Of a stretch of 22,919 bases of DNA, positions 1 through 4,602 are shown in pieces. The stretch's first letter is position 1. Each line of letters begins with the position of its first letter. The position numbers and the translations under genes were made by a program. Below the pieces are notes generated by a model. The model was not told where the DNA came from, ran no database searches, and worked only from the letters and a program-made list of their open reading frames with translations. This DNA is from a virus, in IMG/VR virus record IMGVR_UViG_3300025264_000123, positions 1 to 22,919 of that record; one strand, 5' to 3'.

Positions 1-86
1 TCGTTGATCATATCTGGTACAGTATCGTCTGGCCATCCTGTACTTAATGATTGTAGATCACGGCGTATCTGTTCTTTAATGGTCAT
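1..86 (-). CDS. Small hypothetical protein, cut by the left window edge
   Basis: A minus-strand reading frame starts at ATG (86-84) and stays open for 28 codons to the window edge; it begins MTIKEQIRRDLQSL. The start is supported by an AAGGAGATAACTGGTA leader directly upstream, almost identical to the leaders of the next two minus-strand genes. The visible part is polar with a likely amphipathic helix. No family can be recognised from so short a piece. It is the distal member visible here of a three-gene minus-strand cluster. Confidence 0.6.
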   Translation of the reverse strand, partial: MTIKEQIRRDLQSLSTGWPDDTVPDMIN

Positions 87-130
87 TACCAGTTATCTCC
101 TTATGAATAGTGCCAAGTATGCACTAGCAG

Positions 131-153
131 GAGCATAGCATCGCGCTATGCTC
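131..153. repeat. Perfect 9-bp inverted repeat (hairpin) between minus-strand genes
   Basis: GAGCATAGC (131-139) and GCTATGCTC (145-153) are perfect inverted complements around a 5-nt loop. The hairpin lies 15 nt past the stop of the 63-aa minus-strand gene and upstream of the next minus-strand gene. It has no T-run on either side, so it is not a textbook intrinsic terminator; RNA processing, mRNA stabilisation or attenuation are alternatives. Confidence 0.55.
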
Positions 154-167
154 TAGCCACTACAGAC

Positions 168-359
168 TTATGTGTGCGAATACCCGTCCGATTCTACGCC
201 GACAAACATACCGCACCATTGAATGCCTAGAACGGTATCACCTTGACTAAAACCAAACAGCGTGGCCCTACGTCTAAACTCTAAATAACTGTTCGATCCG
301 TCGCTGTTTCGGCAGTAGAGCCTATGCAGCGATTCTATCTGCGCTCGTGTTATCTTCAT
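168..359 (-). CDS. Small hypothetical protein (63 aa)
   Basis: A 63-aa frame starts at ATG 359 behind ACACAAGGAGAAACTGGTA, a strong Shine-Dalgarno leader shared with its two minus-strand neighbours; this sets the start and supports it as real. The protein begins MKITRAQIESLHRLYCRNSD, a basic/amphipathic helix, followed by a mixed region ending VGVESDGYSHT. No catalytic motif, signal peptide or membrane segment is visible. Its stop is separated from the next gene by about 80 nt holding a perfect hairpin. Small proteins in such divergent clusters are often early phage takeover factors, but that is inference from position only. Confidence 0.7.
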   Translation of the reverse strand: MKITRAQIESLHRLYCRNSDGSNSYLEFRRRATLFGFSQGDTVLGIQWCGMFVGVESDGYSHT

Positions 360-389
360 TACCAGTTTCTCCTTGTGTAGTCGTGTTGT

Positions 390-620
390 TTACCAGTCAA
401 ACGCGGTACAGACAGGGCCACATCCGCATTGCTCACAACTGTGCTTCCGGATATCCGCCATACGTTGAGCTTCTTGGCGCTTCAATCGCTTAATCGCTTC
501 GTACCGTGGGCTTGTCCTAGCTGGAGCGCCGTTCACCAGTTGCTTACATCGTTCACACGTATCCGGTTCATAGCGACCGAAAGCCCCATTGTTGCGGCAG
601 TTGTGTCTTACAAACTCCAT
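390..620 (-). CDS. Small Cys-rich, probably zinc-binding protein (76 aa)
   Basis: A 76-aa frame starts at ATG 620 behind ACACAAGGAGATAACTGGCA, the same leader as the two genes downstream. The protein is basic and carries C-x2-C (CERC, residues 22-25) and a C-terminal C-x2-C-x-C-x3-C group (CEQCGCGPVC, residues 62-71), plus an early Cys at residue 8. This spacing suggests one treble-clef or zinc-ribbon-like metal site. It is first in the minus-strand cluster, directly next to the divergent control region, so it is probably an early gene. The exact family is not recognised; zinc binding is inferred from Cys spacing alone. Confidence 0.7.
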   Translation of the reverse strand: MEFVRHNCRNNGAFGRYEPDTCERCKQLVNGAPARTSPRYEAIKRLKRQEAQRMADIRKHSCEQCGCGPVCTAFDW

Positions 621-675
621 TGCCAGTTATCTCCTTGTGTAGTGCGTAGCCATTTACGCTCCGACTGATACTGTC

Positions 676-705
676 ATATTACAGTACGAAAGCATGACAA
701 CGCAA
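676..705 (-). promoter_or_regulatory. Candidate sigma70-type promoter for the minus-strand cluster
   Basis: Read on the minus strand, TTGCGT (705-700) and TAATAT (681-676) are separated by 18 bases, resembling -35 and -10 elements. Transcription would start near position 668, giving a leader of roughly 50 nt before the ATG at 620. The -35 element is weak, so this is tentative. Confidence 0.35.
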
Positions 706-778
706 TACCTAATATATATAGATACATGCTCATAGGTTAGGGTAATCGACCAAACTACCAATATCAATGTAGCTAGTT

Positions 779-884
779 TTAGGTCAAATGACCCAGGTTC
801 GTTTAGGTCAAACAACCGAAGTAGGTCATATGCCCGAAAGAATCCAGGTCACATGCCCTAAAGCGTTTAGGTCAAATGCCCTAA
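779..884. repeat. Five tandem 18-bp imperfect palindromes (operator or iteron array)
   Basis: Units begin at 779, 803, 821, 844 and 867 (steps 24, 18, 23, 23). All contain AGGTCA. The last unit reads TTAGGTCAAATGCCCTAA and fits the dyad TTAGG-N-CA-NN-TG-N-CCTAA. Unit 1 contains the perfect 12-bp palindrome GGTCAAATGACC; unit 3 is centred on CATATG; unit 2 is the most decayed (right arm CAACC). A possible sixth, weaker unit lies at 737-754. Three steps of 23-24 bp put neighbouring dyads roughly two helical turns apart, suiting cooperative dimer binding. The adjacent HTH gene at 1033 is the obvious candidate binder. A replication iteron array is the alternative, but no replication initiator gene is in view. 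Confidence 0.75.
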
Positions 885-910
885 CGTCGAAACGAGCGCG
901 TGCGTGCATA

Positions 911-926
911 GGGGGGGGGAGGGGGG
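911..926. repeat. G9-A-G6 homopurine run followed by T5
   Basis: Nine G, one A, then six G (911-926), followed by five T. It lies between the palindrome array and the HTH gene. Such a run could form a G-quadruplex or other non-B DNA and is a likely site of replication or sequencing slippage. No function is shown by the sequence itself. Confidence 0.6.
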
Positions 927-1032
927 TTTTTACATTTACTATTACTGTTATATTCCCATTTACAAAATTGAGGACATCGGGATGACTGATTGATGATGTG
1001 CTACACTGACTTACATCATGCGGAGAGTTAGA

Positions 1033-1476
1033 ATGTCAGTATCGTCCCGTCGTTCTGCGGAGACGGGGAGTCCTGGGTCGAGGGTGTTGCGGTATCCGGT
1101 GTCGTCTGAGGGGTTTGGGGAGTTATTGGATGAGATGCGGATGCGAGCGGGGTTATCGGTCCATGAGATTGCGCGGTTATGGAATGTGAAGCCGAATGCG
1201 TTATATCAGTATTTCCATAAGAAGCGTGGGCGTGGGGGGACGGGGACATTGCGGTGGTTTTTGCGATTTGCGTCGTCGTGTGGGTGTGAGGTGACGGTGA
1301 CGTTTCCGAGGACGAGTCGTGGGCAGGAGAAGGTGGTGTTGTCGTATGGAGAGGAAGCTGAACAAGCGGGAAGCGACGGAACTGGCGTCGATGATTCTGT
1401 CGGGCGCACCCATCGCGGAGGCGGTCAGGTATTTTTGGGACGAGGAGATGCCCGAAGAGGTGTTGATCGGGTGTGA
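1033..1476 (+). CDS. XRE-like helix-turn-helix DNA-binding regulator
   Basis: This 147-aa protein has a helix-turn-helix region at about residues 28-66: FGELLDEMRMRAGLSVHEIA followed by a WNVKPNALYQYF recognition-helix pattern, typical of the lambda-repressor/XRE fold. A short beta-like CEVTVTFP segment (85-92) follows. Start 1033 was chosen over the in-frame ATG at 1018 because GGAGAG lies 5 nt upstream of 1033, while 1018 has no ribosome-binding site. The last 44 codons overlap the next gene in another frame, and this Gly/Arg-rich tail looks less protein-like. Sitting beside the palindrome array, it probably represses or activates the divergent promoters and itself; that regulatory role is inference. 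Confidence 0.7.
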   Translation: MSVSSRRSAETGSPGSRVLRYPVSSEGFGELLDEMRMRAGLSVHEIARLWNVKPNALYQYFHKKRGRGGTGTLRWFLRFASSCGCEVTVTFPRTSRGQEKVVLSYGEEAEQAGSDGTGVDDSVGRTHRGGGQVFLGRGDARRGVDRV

Positions 1477-1783
1477 GGAAACGTGGCCCATGCAACCGGA
1501 GGTCTTATCGGCGTTAGAGGAGCAATCTGGTGGGATGCCGTGGCATCGGTTGGGGGACGACCAGCGCATGGATGTCTCGCTCAGGAAGCATTACAACGAG
1601 ATGGCGTATTTTTTGTGGACGACGAATTATACGGAGTGTGATGGGGCGGCGAAATTGAAAGCGGATACCTGTCGGCAGTCGATTGAGGCGAAAGTGGCGG
1701 GCATGGCGGGGAAAGAGTCTCCGTTGGCGTCGTTTTACCATGATTTACTGCAACGGTATGAGCAGCAGGGGAAAGCGAACTAA
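1346..1783 (+). CDS. Candidate terminase small subunit (145 aa)
   Basis: The frame starts at ATG 1346, with GGAGAAGG about 12 nt upstream. A longer start at 1319 lacks a clear ribosome-binding site. The protein is largely helical and acidic N-terminally (MERKLNKREATELASMI), with a conserved-looking segment HYNEMAYFLWTTNY and a helical C-terminus ending EQQGKAN. Position one to three genes upstream of the large terminase, and size, fit a small terminase (DNA-recognition) subunit, but no specific small-terminase motif is decisive. It overlaps the HTH gene by 131 nt, which is unusually long. Its stop overlaps the next ATG (TAATG). Confidence 0.6.
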   Translation: MERKLNKREATELASMILSGAPIAEAVRYFWDEEMPEEVLIGCEETWPMQPEVLSALEEQSGGMPWHRLGDDQRMDVSLRKHYNEMAYFLWTTNYTECDGAAKLKADTCRQSIEAKVAGMAGKESPLASFYHDLLQRYEQQGKAN

Positions 1784-1851
1784 TGGCGAATGACGAGTGT
1801 CAGTGTGCGGCGTGTCGGGCAGCGGAAGTGATTTTACGCGGTGGTCGATGA
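1783..1851 (+). CDS. Possible 22-aa Cys-containing micro-ORF
   Basis: ATG 1783 overlaps the stop of the preceding gene (TAATG), and the frame encodes MANDECQCAACRAAEVILRG plus two residues, then TGA at 1849-1851. The CQCAAC group could bind a metal. Its end overlaps the GTG start (1841) of the next gene by 11 nt. It may be a coupled micro-ORF, or the true N-terminus of the next protein separated by a +1/-2 frameshift; both readings look protein-like across the junction. Function unknown. Confidence 0.35.
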   Translation: MANDECQCAACRAAEVILRGGR

Positions 1852-2128
1852 CGAGGGGTATCGAAAATTAGCGTTGCATGTCGTGGCGAGGGCGGTGAAG
1901 GATTGCGAACGTCGTGTTTCTGTTGACCAGAAGTATGATTCAACGGGATCATTGACAGATCATACGCTGCACACGGCGCAAGCGTTTTTATTGGATGCAC
2001 AGAATGAGCGATTGTCGCTCTGGTGTGCCTGGTTAGGAGTCGATCCGAGGCGTGTCTGTCGAATATACTCAGCAACCTTCGCTGTGGGGCGAAGACCCCC
2101 TCCGTCGAAAAACAAACAGGGCAAATGA
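1841..2128 (+). CDS. Small hypothetical protein upstream of TerL (95 aa)
   Basis: The frame opens after a stop at 1829 and its first usable start is GTG 1841, with GGAAGTG about 10 nt upstream. The central region, about residues 46-70, is helix-like (FLLDAQNERLSLWCAWLGVD, then PRRVCRIY) and looks like genuine, compact protein; the C-terminus is basic and Pro-rich. No family is recognised. It may be an HTH-like packaging helper because it sits between the candidate small and the large terminase genes. The lack of an ATG and the overlap with a micro-ORF raise the possibility of a longer N-terminus joined by frameshift. Confidence 0.6.
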   Translation: MVDDEGYRKLALHVVARAVKDCERRVSVDQKYDSTGSLTDHTLHTAQAFLLDAQNERLSLWCAWLGVDPRRVCRIYSATFAVGRRPPPSKNKQGK

Positions 2129-2139
2129 GATTCTGCTAG

Positions 2140-3720
2140 ATGGCCGATAGAGGGGTACCTCCTGCGCTTCGTGATCGCTTAATGACCGAATTTCGGTTGT
2201 TTTTGTGCGATAAAATCGACTTTGTGCCGTTCGAGCATCAGGCGGCATGGTGGGCGACCACCGATGGGTATGAGTTAACGGACGTGGAGGCTGATCCGCA
2301 CGGCAAAGAACCGTGTGCGAAGATGCGTCTGCCTGATGGGACGATTACGTATCGCCTGTTGACGCCCCGTGAGCAGGGACGCGCCAAAGTGGTCGCAGAA
2401 CTCGGAGCCTACAAGTCAGGCAAATCTGCCGGGGCAGGAATCTGGGCCGCAGCATTCGCGGCGGTCCCCCATGCGACGGTGTATCTGGTCGGGAACGAAT
2501 ACGATATGACGGCTCCTGAATTTGACTATCTGCTGGAGGCGATTTGCTCTGAACGCGGATTGAACCAGAAATATAAATCCCTCCAGAACCGTCCGAAGGA
2601 TGGACGCCTCTGGCTGGAACTCGACAACGGATGCCGGTTCGAGGCACGGTCGTGGGAACGGTCTGAATCACTCAAGGGGAAGGAAGTGGACGCCTATATC
2701 TATTGTGAGGCGTATCAACTCCCTGGCATTGAGTGTTTTACCTCCATCGCACAGAATCTTCGGGTCAGGCAGGGGTATGCGGTCTTTCCGACCACCCCTG
2801 ACCGCCCGTGGGTGCAGGTATTTCACGAACACGGGCATGGACACCCCGATTTTCCAGATTGGGTCTGCAAATGCGGGATTCCCGCGACGGTCAACCCGTA
2901 TAGTTTCGATCAGGCGGCAATGGACCGTGATCGGCAACTGCTGACGCGGGAAAAGTTCTCGATTGCGTATCTTGGGAAACTCGGCAATTACGTCGGGCGT
3001 GTGTATAACTATCAGCGCGGAGATCGCCTGATTTCGTTGCAGGATCATCCACGCCTCTGGAAACGGCAGGAAGCGGGACTGACTCGTGAGAATTTCAGAC
3101 TGCCGAATGACTGGCACATTGAAATCGGGGCCGATACCGGCACCTACTGTGCAGCGGTCGTCGTGGGCGTGTCTCCAGAGGGACAGGCGTATATTCTCGA
3201 CGAATTAACCAATTATCGCTATGTGGCGAACACGACAGAGCTTGATCAGGAGAGTTCCATTGTCAGTTGGTGTCAGAGCCTTGAAAAAATGGCGGCATTG
3301 TGGAAAACGCGCCCGATAGCCTGGGTGGATAGCAATAGTCAGTTCAAACAGGAGTGTTTGCACCACGGTATCCATTTACTGGCAAATCGGCAGGGACGAG
3401 AGGTCAGAACCGAGGCCGCACGGCAATATTTCCAGCATGACCAGATTGCGCTGGCTCCGTGGCTCTCGATTGTGCCGTATGAGCTTGAATACGCGCAATG
3501 GCCTGATAAAACGAGTGCCGCAGGGAAATACGAGCGATTCAAGGTGAATGATCATGCGTTGGATTGCGTAGAGCATGTGTTATCTCGTCATCCCCGTGCG
3601 AAAGGGTCACTTGGTCCCCCGGCCATGCAGCCACCACCGGGAAGTGTGCAATGGATGGGATCACCGTTGAGAAAAAAGAAAAAACATCATGCCGCAGATA
3701 GTCATTTAGGAGGGTTATAA
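2140..3720 (+). CDS. terL: Terminase large subunit (ATPase-nuclease DNA packaging motor)
   Basis: This 526-aa protein has the two-domain layout of phage large terminases. ATPase domain: Walker A-like GAYKSGKS (89-96), Walker B DAYIYCE with catalytic Glu at 190, and coupling motif FPTTP (216-220). RNase H-like nuclease domain: metal-binding Asp in GADTG (D332), AWVDSN (D397) and NDHALD (D471/D475). A basic Lys-rich tail (RKKKKHH, 511-517) follows. It pumps phage DNA into the procapsid through the portal and cuts concatemers. Start ATG 2140 follows the previous stop by 11 nt and has only a weak ribosome-binding site. The length is within the usual range for the family. Confidence 0.95.
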   Translation: MADRGVPPALRDRLMTEFRLFLCDKIDFVPFEHQAAWWATTDGYELTDVEADPHGKEPCAKMRLPDGTITYRLLTPREQGRAKVVAELGAYKSGKSAGAGIWAAAFAAVPHATVYLVGNEYDMTAPEFDYLLEAICSERGLNQKYKSLQNRPKDGRLWLELDNGCRFEARSWERSESLKGKEVDAYIYCEAYQLPGIECFTSIAQNLRVRQGYAVFPTTPDRPWVQVFHEHGHGHPDFPDWVCKCGIPATVNPYSFDQAAMDRDRQLLTREKFSIAYLGKLGNYVGRVYNYQRGDRLISLQDHPRLWKRQEAGLTRENFRLPNDWHIEIGADTGTYCAAVVVGVSPEGQAYILDELTNYRYVANTTELDQESSIVSWCQSLEKMAALWKTRPIAWVDSNSQFKQECLHHGIHLLANRQGREVRTEAARQYFQHDQIALAPWLSIVPYELEYAQWPDKTSAAGKYERFKVNDHALDCVEHVLSRHPRAKGSLGPPAMQPPPGSVQWMGSPLRKKKKHHAADSHLGGL

Positions 3721-3722
3721 GC

Positions 3723-4049
3723 GTGACCACTGACGAACGATTAGACATAATAGAAAAGAAACTGTACTTCGTGATGCAAACCTTGTCGTTGACACAACAA
3801 ACGCCTAATGGACAAACTGACTCTCGTTCCTTGACGGCGCTATTCGAGGAGATGCACAATCATGCTGGAACAGATCCGCAGACGTTTGCTGATGTGGCTA
3901 AACGTGCCTTCGGAAAGTCGGGAACCGGAAGTCAGCCACCACGACCTCAAAGCGCTGATGGACCGGATGGATTCCCTGGAGAGAATGGTGATGACACAGG
4001 TGCAACGGCCAGACGAGGGAACCGGGATAGTTCCATCATCATCGAATGA
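3723..4049 (+). CDS. Hypothetical protein with N-terminal coiled coil (108 aa)
   Basis: Starts at GTG 3723, 8 nt after a very strong TAGGAGGG (3707-3714). The N-terminus (MTTDERLDIIEKKLYFVMQT) has a heptad-like hydrophobic pattern suggesting a short coiled coil. The C-terminal half is Gly/Pro/Asp-rich and probably disordered. It lies 2 nt after the TerL stop. Its last 188 nt overlap a second ORF in another frame (3862-4092) that has its own ribosome-binding site. Function unknown; the slot between terminase and portal often holds small packaging or virion helpers. Confidence 0.55.
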   Translation: MTTDERLDIIEKKLYFVMQTLSLTQQTPNGQTDSRSLTALFEEMHNHAGTDPQTFADVAKRAFGKSGTGSQPPRPQSADGPDGFPGENGDDTGATARRGNRDSSIIIE

Positions 4050-4092
4050 TGAGTTGTCCGTCTTGCCTGACGCCCATTTAGGAGCGCAATAA
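3862..4092 (+). CDS. Hypothetical coiled-coil protein in an overlapping frame (76 aa)
   Basis: ATG 3862 lies 10 nt after CGAGGAG. The protein contains HHDLKALMDRMDSLERMVMT (residues 26-45), with a clear heptad pattern, so this frame looks truly coding. The codons are ordinary for the window. It overlaps the preceding ORF for 188 nt in a different frame. The end, LPDAHLGAQ, resembles the TerL end, DSHLGGL, because both coding ends contain the next gene's CATTTAGGAG ribosome-binding segment. Function unknown; probably a small oligomeric accessory protein. Confidence 0.6.
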   Translation: MLEQIRRRLLMWLNVPSESREPEVSHHDLKALMDRMDSLERMVMTQVQRPDEGTGIVPSSSNDELSVLPDAHLGAQ

Positions 4093-4093
4093 G

Positions 4094-4597
4094 ATGCCTG
4101 AAGGATATGGATACGACAAAGAGGGAATCATTCAATTCCTGATTGATAAATTTGCTGGAGCGCCAGATGTTCAGGCTCCTCCAAGTCAGGTGCAGAATCC
4201 GTTGAATCGTTTTGGGGAACTACGTCGTCCTCAACGTGGACTCGGTGGTCCGAGAAATTCTGAAAATCTGCCGAATGACTGGCACCCAGAGGGGCAACGC
4301 AGCACCAGACGACGCACCCGTGGGACGATTGACCACTCGAAGCGATTGCCTGATATTCCCGGTGAGGGGATTCAGGGATTCTTGAAAATGCTGCAAGCGA
4401 ATCCCCAAGATCCGATGAACCGTCGTTCCGCTGCAACGTTGGCTGGACTAGATCCGTCTCTACTTAGTGGTTTAGATGGTTTAGGTGGGGCAGTCGGCGG
4501 TCGTCTTACCGAATCTGATATTCGTAGTGCTGAGAGAAAACTCCCACAAAGGCGTGGCCCCGCTCCTGTTGGATATGCAAATCCTCGCACTAGATAG
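4094..4597 (+). CDS. Hypothetical protein upstream of the portal (167 aa)
   Basis: ATG 4094 follows TTAGGAG with 9 nt spacing. The N-terminus (YDKEGIIQFLIDKFAGAP, 7-24) looks helical. The middle is rich in Arg, Pro and Gly and probably flexible (RSTRRRTRG, 69-77), and the C-terminus has a Gly/Leu-rich LAGLDPSLLSGLDGLGG (116-132). It shares an exact 18-nt stretch, encoding LPNDWH, with terL. No family is recognised. Gene order suggests a virion or packaging-associated role, inferred only. Confidence 0.65.
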   Translation: MPEGYGYDKEGIIQFLIDKFAGAPDVQAPPSQVQNPLNRFGELRRPQRGLGGPRNSENLPNDWHPEGQRSTRRRTRGTIDHSKRLPDIPGEGIQGFLKMLQANPQDPMNRRSAATLAGLDPSLLSGLDGLGGAVGGRLTESDIRSAERKLPQRRGPAPVGYANPRTR

Positions 4598-4602
4598 CAA
4601 TC

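Larger units (their letters stand above)
621..1032. other. Divergent intergenic control region
   Basis: About 410 bases separate the minus-strand small genes from the plus-strand HTH/packaging genes. It holds a candidate minus-strand promoter (676-705), an AT-rich stretch (about 708-726), five tandem imperfect palindromes (779-884), a G9-A-G6 run (911-926) followed by T5, and a weak extended -10-like TGCTACACT (999-1007) just upstream of the HTH gene. A 65-codon open frame across the repeats has no ribosome-binding site and is treated as chance. The design, two diverging transcription units with repeated binding sites between them, is typical of a phage regulatory hub. Confidence 0.75.

Noticed and set aside
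788-985. 65-codon plus-strand ORF across the palindrome array
   Set aside because: It translates the repeats and the G-run, has no ribosome-binding site and no protein-like pattern; the repeat periodicity explains the sequence better.
621-1032. Replication origin at the repeat array
   Set aside because: No replication initiator gene in view, and the repeats are dyads beside an HTH gene; operators are the simpler reading. Not excluded.
1028-1495. 155-codon minus-strand ORF opposite the HTH gene
   Set aside because: Thr/Ser/Pro/His-rich low complexity is what the reverse strand of G-rich third positions gives; no ribosome-binding site.
1800-2075. 91-codon minus-strand ORF opposite the 95-aa gene
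   Set aside because: Against the operon direction, without start signals, and opposite a better plus-strand frame.
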